Origin: Streptomyces blattellae
GTDB lineage: Bacteria; Actinomycetota; Actinomycetes; Streptomycetales; Streptomycetaceae
Direction: 5' to 3'
DNA length: 64,000 bases
Assembly: GCF_009709555.1 (NCBI RefSeq)
Contig: NZ_WJBG01000217.1
Span: 1 to 64,000, forward strand
This document shows positions 48,635 through 57,406 of the stretch, in pieces. The notes below the pieces were generated by a model, which was not told the DNA's origin, searched no databases, and saw only the letters and a list, made by a program, of their open reading frames with translations. Made by a program: the position numbers and the translations under genes. Every line of letters starts with the position of its first letter. Position 1 is the first letter of the stretch.

Positions 48635-50172
48635 ACGAGCTTCGTCTCCCACAGGCTCTGCAGGCTCGCGTCGGTGATCGGCTGGAAGCCCTGTACGCGG
48701 GTGTTGGTGGCGATGTAGCTGCGGCCGGTGTAGAGCCAGATCCACACGGCCTTGTCCTCAAGCTCCCGCGAGATCTTCTGGTAGGCGGCCTTGCGTGCGG
48801 CGGTGTCGGTGGTCGCGATTCCCTCGGCGAAGAGCTTGTCCAGGTTCGCGGAGCGGTAGCCGGCGACCTTGTTGAAGTTTCCGTCGCTGGTGAAGTACCG
48901 GGTGTATGTCGTGGCCGGGTCGGGGCCCGCGCCGTTGAGCGCGACGGCGGCGTCGAAGTCGCCGGCCAGCCAGCGGTCGACGTAGGCGCTGGAGTCCAGA
49001 GTCTCGATCTTCATGGTGATCCCGGCTCCGGCGAGCTGGGCCTGGATGTTCTGTGCCTCGTCGGCGGCGCTCGAATAGAGTCCCTGCGGCACGATCGCGG
49101 TGAAGGTGAAGCCGCCCGGCTTGCCGGCGTCGGCGAGGTACTTCTTGGCCGCGTTCACGTCGCGGGTCGGACAGGGGCGGGCGTCGGGGTCGGAGGCGTA
49201 GGCCGGCGAGGTGATGGGGCCCGCGACATCGCCCTGTCCGAGCGCTGCGGTCTTGACCACCTGCTCGCGGTCGATCGCGCACTGGACGGCGAGACGCACA
49301 TCCGTGTCCTTGAAGACGCTGGAATCCGGGCGCAGTTGCAGCGCGTGGTAGTCGAGCTGGTCGACGGTGTGGGTGGTGACGTCGGCGGACTTGGCGGTCC
49401 TGGCGGTGACGTAGTCGTCGAAGACCGCCATGTCGATGGTGCCGGAGCGCAGTGCCGAGACCATGGAGTTCTCGTCCTGGATGACGCGGAACTCCAATGA
49501 GCTGAGCCCGGGGCGTCCGCGGTAGTAACCGGCGTTGCGCACCAGGGTGATGGACTGGTTGGGCGTGCGGCTCTCGAAGGCGTACGGGCCGGAGCCGACG
49601 GGCTTGGTCTTGAGGCTGTCCAGCGGCTTGCCGGAGGGCAGGATCGCGGTGTTGACAACGGTCAGCGCGGAGACCAGCGAAGCGTCCGGGGTGCGCAGTT
49701 CGATCACGACATGGCGTGCGTCGGGCGCGCTCACGCTCTTCACCGCGGACAGCGAGGTTCTGGCCACGGCGTTGGTGTCGGGGTCGAGGATCTTGTCGAT
49801 GCTGTACTTCACGTCGGTGGAGTCCAGGGTGGATCCGTCCGTGAAGGTGAGACCGGACTTCAGGGCGAACGTATACGTCAGGCCGTCCTTGGAGACGGCG
49901 GGCAGGTCGGCGAGGCCGGCCACCGGGGCGAGATGGGAGTCCTGGTTCAGCAACGAGCTGTACACCTGCCCCAGTACCTGCTGCGACTGAACGGCTGTGG
50001 CCGTCCAGGGCAGCAGTTGAGTGGCGTCCGCGCTGATGCCGAACACCAGGGGACCGTTCGCGCCTTTGGCGGAGGCGCCGGTATCGGAACATGCGGTCGC
50101 CGTGGCCAGCGCGGCCACTGAGGCGCCGGCGGCTATCAGGGACCTGGTCGTGCGGCGGTGTCGGGTGAGCAC
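48631..50172 (-). CDS. Lipoprotein substrate-binding protein of ABC importer
   Basis: A 513-residue SBP family 5 protein (peptide/oligosaccharide class), first gene of the eight-gene operon. The signal peptide ends in the lipobox ATAC at about residues 25-28, so it is anchored to the outer face of the membrane. The Dpp/Opp signature region is LTYTFALKSGLTFTDGS. GTG 50172 has AGGAGG six bases upstream. The ligand is probably a muropeptide, judged from the downstream enzymes. The promoter region shares a 38-bp palindrome with the divergent RpiR gene. Confidence 0.92.
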   Translation of the reverse strand: MLTRHRRTTRSLIAAGASVAALATATACSDTGASAKGANGPLVFGISADATQLLPWTATAVQSQQVLGQVYSSLLNQDSHLAPVAGLADLPAVSKDGLTYTFALKSGLTFTDGSTLDSTDVKYSIDKILDPDTNAVARTSLSAVKSVSAPDARHVVIELRTPDASLVSALTVVNTAILPSGKPLDSLKTKPVGSGPYAFESRTPNQSITLVRNAGYYRGRPGLSSLEFRVIQDENSMVSALRSGTIDMAVFDDYVTARTAKSADVTTHTVDQLDYHALQLRPDSSVFKDTDVRLAVQCAIDREQVVKTAALGQGDVAGPITSPAYASDPDARPCPTRDVNAAKKYLADAGKPGGFTFTAIVPQGLYSSAADEAQNIQAQLAGAGITMKIETLDSSAYVDRWLAGDFDAAVALNGAGPDPATTYTRYFTSDGNFNKVAGYRSANLDKLFAEGIATTDTAARKAAYQKISRELEDKAVWIWLYTGRSYIATNTRVQGFQPITDASLQSLWETKLV

Positions 50173-50249
50173 GTGCTTCCTCCTGAGATGCGGACCGGCA
50201 TCAGGGATGCGCCCGGTGCTTGAGGGGCGTTGGCGAGCACACTAGACAT

Positions 50250-50287
50250 AAAAACTTCCACGCGCAGTATCCGTCGTGTAACTTTTT
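50250..50287. promoter_or_regulatory. Candidate RpiR operator of the muropeptide operon
   Basis: Two 13-bp arms, AAAAACTTCCACG (50250-50262) and the complement of AAAAAGTTACACG (50275-50287), match at 11 of 13 positions around a 12-base spacer. It is the most AT-rich stretch in the 275-base divergent region and lies 78 bases before the binding-protein start, where an RpiR/MurR dimer could control both directions. Confidence 0.7.
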
Positions 50288-50381
50288 TCCATGGCCTGCT
50301 CGTCGGCCGCCCACGGGCGGCGCGGGTGCCGTGACGTGGGAAGGTGTGGACGGCCCGGACGACGAGGACTCGCCCGGCCTT

Positions 50382-50413
50382 GCCTGCGGCCCAACCGGCC
50401 CCGGGCCGCAGGC
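50382..50413 (+). promoter_or_regulatory. Stable hairpin upstream of the RpiR gene
   Basis: GCCTGCGGCCC pairs perfectly with GGGCCGCAGGC around a ten-base loop, ending 34 bases before the RpiR start. It could terminate or attenuate leader transcription, or insulate the operator region. No T run follows. Confidence 0.5.
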
Positions 50414-50447
50414 GGTTGACGAGGTCAGGGATTAGGGAGAAGCAGAG

Positions 50448-51329
50448 ATGATCGATGATGTGACGATGCGGCTGCGTCAGGCTCTGCCTGGGCTGCGTCC
50501 AGCCGAACGCCGCATCGCGGATCTGACGTTGGCGTCCCCGGCCGAGGCGGCGGAGATGACCATCACCACCCTCGCCGAGCGGTGCGCGACCTCACCGGCC
50601 AGCGTCACCCGCCTGTATCGCACGCTGGGTTTCACCGGATACCCCGCTTTTCGCATCGCTCTCGCCCGTGCCGCCGCCGGTGAGCAGGGCAGACGGCTCA
50701 GCTTCGGCGTCGAGGACGCCGACATCGCACCCGACGACGATGTCCGCGACGTAGCCCGCAAGCTCGCCTACCACGAGGCGAGAGCGATCGAGGAGACGGC
50801 CGAGGCGCTGGATGTGGTGGAACTGGACCGCGTGGTGGACGCCATCGTCCAAGCGCCCGTGGTCGACATCTACGGTTCCGGTTCGAGCAGCCTGGCCGGG
50901 CAGGACCTGATGCAGAAACTCCACCGCATCGGTTACCAGGCCAACTGCTGGATCGATTCGCACCTGGGCATCACCAGTGCCGCGGTGCTGCGCCCGGGCA
51001 GTGTCGCCATCGGGTTCTCCCATTCCGGACGCACCTCGGAGACCCTCTCCTGTCTGCGGACAGCCGCGGCGGCAGGCGCCCACACCGTCGCCGTGACCAA
51101 CTTCCCCGACGCCCCCTTGGCGAAGTCGGCCGACTCCGTCCTGACGACCACGTCACGAGAGACCCGGTTCCGCCCCGGCGCGATGGCCAGCCGCATGGCC
51201 CAACTGACCGTGGTCGACATCCTGTTCCTCAGGGTCGCGCAGCGTGCACCCGAAGCCGTCACCGTCTCCCTCACCGCGACCTACGACGCGATCGCCACCC
51301 GGCATGAACGCGCGAACCGGACCGACTGA
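50448..51329 (+). CDS. RpiR/MurR-family regulator of the muropeptide operon
   Basis: A 293-residue regulator with an N-terminal RpiR helix-turn-helix (TTLAERCATSPASVTRLYRT, about 45-64) and a C-terminal SIS domain (VDIYGSGSSSLAGQ; GFSHSGRTSETL). MurR-type regulators sense MurNAc-6-phosphate, the intermediate made by AnmK and used by MurQ next door, so that is the expected ligand. GGGAGAAG lies before the ATG. It is divergent from the operon and followed by a decarboxylase-like gene after 94 bases. Confidence 0.9.
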   Translation: MIDDVTMRLRQALPGLRPAERRIADLTLASPAEAAEMTITTLAERCATSPASVTRLYRTLGFTGYPAFRIALARAAAGEQGRRLSFGVEDADIAPDDDVRDVARKLAYHEARAIEETAEALDVVELDRVVDAIVQAPVVDIYGSGSSSLAGQDLMQKLHRIGYQANCWIDSHLGITSAAVLRPGSVAIGFSHSGRTSETLSCLRTAAAAGAHTVAVTNFPDAPLAKSADSVLTTTSRETRFRPGAMASRMAQLTVVDILFLRVAQRAPEAVTVSLTATYDAIATRHERANRTD

Positions 51330-51423
51330 GGCACCTGCCGCCCGGAACACCGTATGAACGCCCCACGACCACGCTCCCCGTCCACTGAAGGCCAACCCAT
51401 TCGAAGGGCAGCAGCGCAAGGCC

Positions 51424-52737
51424 ATGAGTAACGATGCCCGAACCTCCAGCGTCCGCGCGGAACGAGAGCGAGCCATCACGGCGGCCGTCCGGCAGGAACT
51501 GATCAACCAGGAGCAGCCCGTGGTCGGCCTGCTGAACCTGACCGGCGTGCGGCGTACGGCAGCCGAACTCCACGCGGCCTTCACCTTCCCCGGAGTCGAC
51601 GTTCTGCACACCTTCGCAGTGAAGGCCGCTGCCCTCGTTCCTGTGCTGCGCCACCTCGCACGCGAGGGCGTCGGCGCGGAGGTCGCCAGCCCCGGCGAAC
51701 TGGCCATCGCCCGGGCCGCCGGGATACCCGCCCCTCACATCGTGCTCGACTCACCGGCCAAGACCGAAACGGAACTCAAGGAAGCCCTCGCCGCGGGCAT
51801 CGCCATCAACGCCGACAATCCCCAGGAACTGTCCCGCATCGACGCACTCGTACGCCGGGCTCCCACCACCTCGCCCATCGGCGTCCGCGTCAACCCGCAG
51901 GTCGGCGGAGGCAGCATCGGCGCGATGAGTACCGCCACCGCCACCAGCAAATTCGGTGTCGCCCTGCGTGATGAGGGCGCCGAGGAATGGATCGTGCAAG
52001 CCTTCCTTCAGCGCCCCTGGCTCACCCGGCTGCACACCCACACCGGATCCCAGGGCATGCCCCTGACGCTGATGGCCGAGGGCATCGCGACCGCGTACAC
52101 ACTGGCCGAGAAGATCAACGCAGCAGCCGGAAGACAACAGATCACCGTCCTCGACATCGGCGGCGGGCTGCCGGTGAACTTCTCTTCCGACGAGACCAAG
52201 CCGTCCTTCCGCACGTACGCGCAGACGCTGCAGACGGCTGTGCCCGGCCTTTTCGGCGGCCGGTACGGCATCGTCACCGAATTCGGAAGGTCCCTCGTCG
52301 CCAAGCAGGGCGTCGTGCTGGCCCGTGTCGAATACGCCAAGTCCGCCGGTGACCGGGCCATCGCCGTCACCCACGCAGGTGCGCACATCGCTACCCGCAC
52401 GGTGTTCGCCCCCGAATCCTGGCCGCTGCGCGTAGAAGCACGGGACGCCTCCGGGAACCCGAAAACCGGGCAAAAGGTACCGCAGGACGTTGCCGGCCCA
52501 TGCTGCTTCGCCGGCGATCTGGTTGCCCGGGACCGCCCGCTGCCGCTTCTGGAGCAGGGGGACCTGGTCGCACTCCTGGACACCGGCGCCTACTACTTCT
52601 CAAACCACTTCGCCTACAACTCCCTGCCGAGACCCGCGGTGTACGGGTACACCACCGGCGCAGCTGATTCCGTGCACTTCGAGATCCTCCGCAAGCCGCA
52701 AACCCTCGACCAACTCGTCGCGGAAAGCGGCGGCTGA
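51424..52737 (+). CDS. PLP-dependent decarboxylase, DAP decarboxylase-like
   Basis: A 437-residue fold-type III PLP enzyme. PLP lysine K67 is in HTFAVKAAA, HTHTGSQG binds phosphate, and the C-terminal part has GAYYFSNHFAYNS. It resembles diaminopimelate decarboxylase, but the CES-G-D motif that reads the far end of diaminopimelate is CFAGD here (C361), losing Glu and Ser, and EPGR is EFGRS. The substrate is therefore probably not plain DAP. Its position behind the RpiR gene suggests action on an amino acid or amide from muropeptides. The start is reasonable but has only AAGG nearby. Confidence 0.82.
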   Translation: MSNDARTSSVRAERERAITAAVRQELINQEQPVVGLLNLTGVRRTAAELHAAFTFPGVDVLHTFAVKAAALVPVLRHLAREGVGAEVASPGELAIARAAGIPAPHIVLDSPAKTETELKEALAAGIAINADNPQELSRIDALVRRAPTTSPIGVRVNPQVGGGSIGAMSTATATSKFGVALRDEGAEEWIVQAFLQRPWLTRLHTHTGSQGMPLTLMAEGIATAYTLAEKINAAAGRQQITVLDIGGGLPVNFSSDETKPSFRTYAQTLQTAVPGLFGGRYGIVTEFGRSLVAKQGVVLARVEYAKSAGDRAIAVTHAGAHIATRTVFAPESWPLRVEARDASGNPKTGQKVPQDVAGPCCFAGDLVARDRPLPLLEQGDLVALLDTGAYYFSNHFAYNSLPRPAVYGYTTGAADSVHFEILRKPQTLDQLVAESGG

Positions 52738-53334
52738 CCCGTTCCTGGGCGATCGGCTGCTGAGCCTTCAGGCGTACGACGCCGGCGAGGGGCCGTCCCT
52801 CTGGCCGCGACGCTCATGGCGGGCGGCCCCGCGCTGCTGGCGCTGATCGCCCCGGGCGGCCCCGTTCCCACGGTCTCGATCCCTGGGGCCTTGCGCGCAG
52901 TATGCCTCGCGCCAGATGCTCCTTCACGGCTGCCGTGGGACGCGCTGGGGGCGTTGCCGGGTGGGTAGACAAGCCAGGCGCCGGGCCCGTGGGCCGTACG
53001 GAGCCGCCTCCTACGACGGTGCCGCTCCCCCCTCAGCCCTGCACGGGCCCGGCATAGGGGCGGGATACCTTGCCCGCCCCTTCCCGAGGAGCCGCCGAAG
53101 CGGCCTGCGCCGGTCCCCACGCCGACGCCACCCGTGAGACAAATCCCGTCCGGGCCGCCACCCTGTTCGGCCGGGCGACAGGGGCGATGAGTCCCTGTGA
53201 GGGAGGAACCTCGTCGCCGCTCGTCTCGCGGGTTCGTCTCTCATCCTCACATCACAGGTGACGTTGGAGCAGGGGCTGAACGGCTCAGCTGAGGGGCCGA
53301 CCGGCCCGACCGGCCAGTAATAGGAGAAGTTGAC
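52738..53334. other. Stretch without a recognisable gene
   Basis: About 600 bases between the decarboxylase and a broken membrane-protein gene. No frame shows homology or typical codon use over a useful length. A short reading near 52760-52860 (ATLMAGGPALLALIAPGGP) might be a gene fragment but is unrecognised. It is the start of a degraded segment that runs to about 55.3 kb. Confidence 0.5.
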
Positions 53335-53690
53335 ATGCCCGCTGGAAGGTCAACCGGCCCTTGGCAGAAGCCTCACCGACCTGCCCTTCCCTCAACGTCC
53401 GTTACTCCACGCCAGAAAGGCGGCAGATCTCAAGCCCTGTTCGGGAGGCTGGCACTGCTCGGGCTGGCCTTGCTGACCGTCGCGCAGGTCGGGCACCGCT
53501 TCTGCAACTGCTGCCGGAACTCTGGGCGTTCGCTCTGGTGGCCCTCGGCATGGGCGCCGCGTGGCTCGTCGGCTTGGACCAGTTCGGAGCCTGGAACCTC
53601 GCCGTGCGCAACGACACGATCGGCACCACGCTGACCGGGTTCCTCATCGCGGGCGGCGCTTACTCCGTCATCCCTGCTGGGAGGCCTCCG
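53335..53690 (+). pseudogene. Frameshifted small membrane protein
   Basis: A good ribosome site (AGGAGAAG, five bases before the ATG) and a first membrane helix, LFGRLALLGLALLTVAQV, begin in one frame. After about 53490 the reading continues in another frame with LWAFALVALGMGAAWLVGL and TTLTGFLIAGGAYSV, two more helices. A single frameshift would join them into a three-helix protein of about 118 residues. The family is not recognised. Confidence 0.5.
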
Positions 53691-53697
53691 CCACCGG

Positions 53698-53960
53698 TCA
53701 TTCGGCGTGATGCAACAGTGCGTGGCCCGCCCGGTTGAGCAGCAGTCCGAAGTGACCGTGCCGTCGACGTGCCCCGACGCCGAGGAGGTCGGCCGCCGCC
53801 GAACGGGCGAGCGGCAGATGGCGTAACGGGCGAGCGACAGATGGCGTACGGGGCCCTCGGCGAACACGGGGTGTACGACGACGCTGGGATGCTTGTCCAC
53901 AAGGTCGTCCAAGGCGCCGTCGAGCACCGCGACCGCGACGATGGTCGTGTGGAGACACCC
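53698..53960 (-). pseudogene. Universal stress protein (UspA) remnant
   Basis: Two frames carry consecutive Usp segments: VLDGALDDLVDKHPSVVVHP, then RSAAADLLGVGARRRHGHFG and LLLNRAGHALLHHAE, the C-terminal nucleotide-binding region. Between them lies a 23-bp tandem duplication (53803-53825 and 53826-53848, one mismatch). Its length is not a multiple of three, so it breaks the frame. The N-terminal half of the domain is missing. Confidence 0.65.
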
Positions 53961-54141
53961 CGGCCGCGCCCAGCCGATGATGCCGCAGCCGCGACCATCG
54001 CTCCGCGAGGTCCTAAGCCTGTCAGCACAGTGACGTTCCGGCCGTCCCGGGCAGAGCTAAGACGGCATCAAGGGGCAGGTCACGGGCCATACTTGAGTGT
54101 GCGGGGGATGATCCCGTGTGGCCTGATTCGGGAGCGGAAGC

Positions 54142-54675
54142 GTGAGCAGCGTCAGCAAGAGGTTGGGAAAAGTCGAGATGAAGCTCCGGTGGGATCCGAG
54201 CCCCTTGGGTGAGCCGCCCCGTCATCTCGACATCATCGCGGCGACCTACTCCGCGGACGACCCCTACGGTCGGCCGGTGTACGTCGTCCACTACGACAGC
54301 CGCTCGCCGGACGGCACCATCAATATGAGTCGGCACAGCCAGACCGGCCAGGGCTTCGGCTTTGTCGAGGTGATGGTCCTGGAGTTCGACCGGTTGTCGT
54401 CCGTCTACGGGCGGGTGGTGGTGGGGGTGGCCATCCATCAAGACCACGGCCCGCGAACCTTCGGCGAGCTATCGAACGCGGGGGTGGTGGCCGTCGAGGG
54501 CTATACGGAGCTGCTGGCGGACGACTTCGGTGGAGTCGCCGACTCCACCGCCACGACGGTCGCGGAGTTCGTCAGGGGCGGCTCCGGAGGATGGGAGTTT
54601 CGCGAGATGATCCAGGGGTTCGACGGCGACCCTGTGGCTTTCATGGCGCAGATGGGCAGCCTCCCACAGCCCTGA
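54142..54675 (+). CDS. TerD-family protein
   Basis: A 177-residue protein with one TerD domain (SVSKRLGKVEMKLRWDPSP at the N terminus, then LDIIAATYSADDPYG and HYDSRSPDGTI). The acidic loops are typical calcium-binding positions. TerD proteins, numerous in Streptomyces, work in stress and tellurite-response systems and in differentiation. The GTG at 54142 has GGGAGCGG upstream. It lies alone among gene remnants, and the usual partners (TerC, other TerD copies) are absent. Confidence 0.75.
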   Translation: MSSVSKRLGKVEMKLRWDPSPLGEPPRHLDIIAATYSADDPYGRPVYVVHYDSRSPDGTINMSRHSQTGQGFGFVEVMVLEFDRLSSVYGRVVVGVAIHQDHGPRTFGELSNAGVVAVEGYTELLADDFGGVADSTATTVAEFVRGGSGGWEFREMIQGFDGDPVAFMAQMGSLPQP

Positions 54676-54699
54676 CGACGCCGCGCGCCGGGCGCGATC

Positions 54700-54990
54700 G
54701 GCAGCACCGAGGAGGTGAACTCCAGGTCGCATGCGGCCGTCGCGGCCAGCGCGTCCCCCGGCTCCAGCAGCCTCGACAGAGACACGACCAGACGCTTGAC
54801 CGCGTCACGGTCGAGCTGGTCCTCGCGCCCGAAGGTGAACGGCACCTTCGGCACCGCCCGCCCCTTGGCCGGGTCCCACTCGTTGTGGGCCAGATGCAGG
54901 TACCGGACTGTGCCGGACTTGTTCTCCCGCTTCGTCGTCTTCACGTACGCGACTCCAGACCCTACGAGCCGCGCCCGGGGCCAGCGCAGG
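54700..54990 (-). mobile_element. N-terminal fragment of an IS1634-type transposase
   Basis: The frame from about 54964 reads VAYVKTTKRENKSGTVRYLH, then LAHNEWDPAKG and FGREDQLDRDAVKRLVVSLS, the characteristic start of IS1634-like transposases. The reading degrades near 54700 at LEFTSS; the catalytic domain is absent. It interrupts an IclR-like gene fragment at about 54995. Confidence 0.65.
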
Positions 54991-54994
54991 TAAA

Positions 54995-55165
54995 TCCAGA
55001 AAATCGCCTCCAGCTGTGCCAGCAACCGGGACGCGGTCTGCTTGGGTATCCCGTCGCGCGCGTGATCTCGGCGCAGCGCACAGGGGCATCGGATGCCTCC
55101 AGAGCGCCGAGTGTCGCAACAGCCCCGTCGAGGACCCCGCGTCCGAGCGACCGCCACTTCGCCGC
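54995..55165 (-). pseudogene. IclR-type helix-turn-helix fragment
   Basis: On the minus strand GVLDGAVATLGALEASDAP leads into RCAEITRATG, and after a one-base shift near 55050 into IPKQTASRLLAQLEA, together the N-terminal winged helix of an IclR-type regulator. The ligand domain is missing, cut by the transposase fragment. The bases from here to 55371 contain no gene. Confidence 0.5.
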
Positions 55166-55371
55166 CCTTCCCGTGCACCCCTGTCAGGCAGGTGGCCCAG
55201 GCTCCGTGCCGGACCAGGGGCCCCAGGACGAGCGGAGCCGAACCGCCGGCAACTTGAAGGCGGCAGCCCCGGCGCGGTCTTCCCATGAACTTCACCGTGG
55301 ACAGCAACTCGCCGGTGCGCGGTGACGGGCGGTGAGGTCCATCGAGCACATGGGTCCGGAGTGGCGGGTGG

Positions 55372-56289
55372 TCACCCCGCCAGGTGCTTGCCGAAGAACT
55401 CGGCGAGCTTGGCGACGGCGGGGGTGACGTGTTCGTCCTTGTCGTACAGGTCGATGTGGGTGGCACCGTCGATGACGACCAGTTCCTTGGGCTCGGCCGC
55501 CTGCGCGATCGCTTCCCGGCTGAAGTAGGCGCTCTCCGCCTCCGAACCGGCGATCATCAGCAGGGGGCGGGGCGAGATCAGCTCGATCATCGCGTACGAG
55601 TCGTACTGGGCGAGCTGGTCGACGCTGCGCAGCACCCATCCCTGGACCGTACGAGGGTGGTGACCGCGCGGGGTGCAGTAGAACTCGAACGTCTCGCGGA
55701 ACTGCCGGGTAGCGGTCTCCAGCAGCTCCTCGGCGTTGTCGGGAATCCATGCCACCAGCTCCGGAGCCGCGCCGCGTGCCTCGGCGGTGCGCGCCGCACC
55801 GGCCCGGTCGAGCAGGGCCTTGAGGATCGCCGGGTCCTGGGTGCGGCCCAGTCCTTCACGGATCACCGAGCCCATGTCCACGGCGCTGACCGTGGCCACG
55901 CCTTTGATGCGGTGGTCGGTCTGTGCGGCGTAGGGGACGTAACCGCCGGAGGCGCAGATGCCCAGGGCTCCGATACGGTCCGGGTCGATGTCGTCCCGTG
56001 TGGTCAGGTAGGTCACGGCGGACTTGATGTCCTCGGCGCGCTGGAAGGGGTTCTCCATGCCGCGCGGCTCGCCCTCGCTCTCGCCCTGGTAGGCGGCGTC
56101 GAAGACGAGCGCAGCGAATCCAGCGCGGGCCAGGCGCTCGGCGTAAATGCTCGGGCTCTGCTCCTTCACGCCGCCTCCCGGGTGGGAGATGACAATCACC
56201 GGCAGCCGACCGTCGATGTGGTCGTCGGGGGTGAAGAGAGTCCCGGCGAGGGCGAGATCGTTGCTGGGGAAGGTGACGCTGGTCTTCAC
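55372..56289 (-). CDS. Alpha/beta hydrolase (YcjY/dienelactone-hydrolase-like)
   Basis: A 305-residue hydrolase. The nucleophile elbow is GICASGGYV with Ser or Cys at the turn, HPGGGVKEQSPSIYAERLA is the oxyanion region, and DGATHIDLYD gives the catalytic histidine. There is no signal peptide. The GTG at 56289 is preferred to 56334 because AGGAG lies nine bases before it. It is divergent from an XRE-family regulator that probably represses it, a common Streptomyces pairing. The substrate is unknown. Confidence 0.85.
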   Translation of the reverse strand: MKTSVTFPSNDLALAGTLFTPDDHIDGRLPVIVISHPGGGVKEQSPSIYAERLARAGFAALVFDAAYQGESEGEPRGMENPFQRAEDIKSAVTYLTTRDDIDPDRIGALGICASGGYVPYAAQTDHRIKGVATVSAVDMGSVIREGLGRTQDPAILKALLDRAGAARTAEARGAAPELVAWIPDNAEELLETATRQFRETFEFYCTPRGHHPRTVQGWVLRSVDQLAQYDSYAMIELISPRPLLMIAGSEAESAYFSREAIAQAAEPKELVVIDGATHIDLYDKDEHVTPAVAKLAEFFGKHLAG

Positions 56290-56536
56290 GGTCTGTGTCT
56301 CCTGGTGCAGGTGGGGAAGTGCTGTGACCGCCACGGCGCGGATTCCACTGCCAGGACCTCCGCCAGGACCTCCGGCGGGGCCGTCGTCTTCAGGGCGGTC
56401 CGTCCGCCGGCCACGTCATCGACACTCGCACGCGGAAAGCGGGCGGATAAGAGGCTTCTTTTGTCCCCGGACACCGCGGTCCTGGGACAGGGCAGGCCCA
56501 CTGTCACAGGACCGGCGGGCTGTAACACTTGTACCT

Positions 56537-57406
56537 ATGAGCAGCAGCAACACCCGCGACAGCGAACTGGGCGCCTTCCTGAAGGCTCGGCGCACAGAGC
56601 TGAGCCCGGCCGAAGTGGGGCTGCCTGACTCGGCCGGCAGGCGCAGGGTCAAGGGCCTGCGCCGCGAGGAGGTGGCCTTGCTGGCGTCGATCAGCCCCGA
56701 CTACTACACGCGCCTGGAGCAGGGCCGCCGCCAGGCATCCGAATCAGTGCTGGACACCCTCGCGCGTGTCCTCCGGCTTGATGACAGTGAGCGTGCCTAC
56801 ATGTTCGAACTGTCCGGTCGAGACGCCGCCCGGCCGCGTCGGCGCACCACGCAGAAGGTCCAGCCGCAGCTGCAGCGCCTCCTGGAGGACCTCTCCACCA
56901 CGCCGGCCGTCGTCCTGGGCCGCCGCACGGACATCCTCGCCTGGAACGCCATGGCGGCCGCCCTGTTCACCGACTTCGCGCGGATCCCGGAGAAGAAACG
57001 CAACTTCGTACGGCTGGTCTTCTGCGAACCGGCCATCAGAGCGCTGTACCCGGACTGGGAGTGGGTAGCGCAGATGACCCTGGCGCAGCTGCGCATGGAG
57101 GCCGCCCGCGATCCGAAAGATCCGCGACTGGCCGAACTGGTGGGCGAGTTGTCGCTTCAGGACCCCGACTTCCGGCGCTGGTGGGGCGCCCATCGCGTCG
57201 CCACCCAGGGATCGGGCACGAAAACGCTGAACCATCCCGTTGTCGGCCCGCTCACCCTCGACTGGTCCTTCCTCACCTCCACCGACGACCCCGACCAGCA
57301 GCTCATCACCCTGACCGCCGAGCCCGGCACACCCAGCCACGACCGTCTGCGCATCCTCGCCTCATGGGCCGCGCAAGCCGCCGACCACCCGATTGCGGAC
57401 CGTTAG
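56537..57406 (+). CDS. XRE-family regulator with MmyB-like ligand domain
   Basis: A 289-residue regulator. The N-terminal helix-turn-helix is RRVKGLRREEVALLASISPD followed by YYTRLEQGRR (about residues 35-65). Residues 105-285 are the MmyB-like ligand-binding domain, thought to bind a fatty-acid-like molecule. The ATG at 56537 has no ribosome site and TGTAAC lies 11-16 bases upstream, so the mRNA may be leaderless. It is divergent from the alpha/beta hydrolase gene, its likely target. Confidence 0.88.
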   Translation: MSSSNTRDSELGAFLKARRTELSPAEVGLPDSAGRRRVKGLRREEVALLASISPDYYTRLEQGRRQASESVLDTLARVLRLDDSERAYMFELSGRDAARPRRRTTQKVQPQLQRLLEDLSTTPAVVLGRRTDILAWNAMAAALFTDFARIPEKKRNFVRLVFCEPAIRALYPDWEWVAQMTLAQLRMEAARDPKDPRLAELVGELSLQDPDFRRWWGAHRVATQGSGTKTLNHPVVGPLTLDWSFLTSTDDPDQQLITLTAEPGTPSHDRLRILASWAAQAADHPIADR

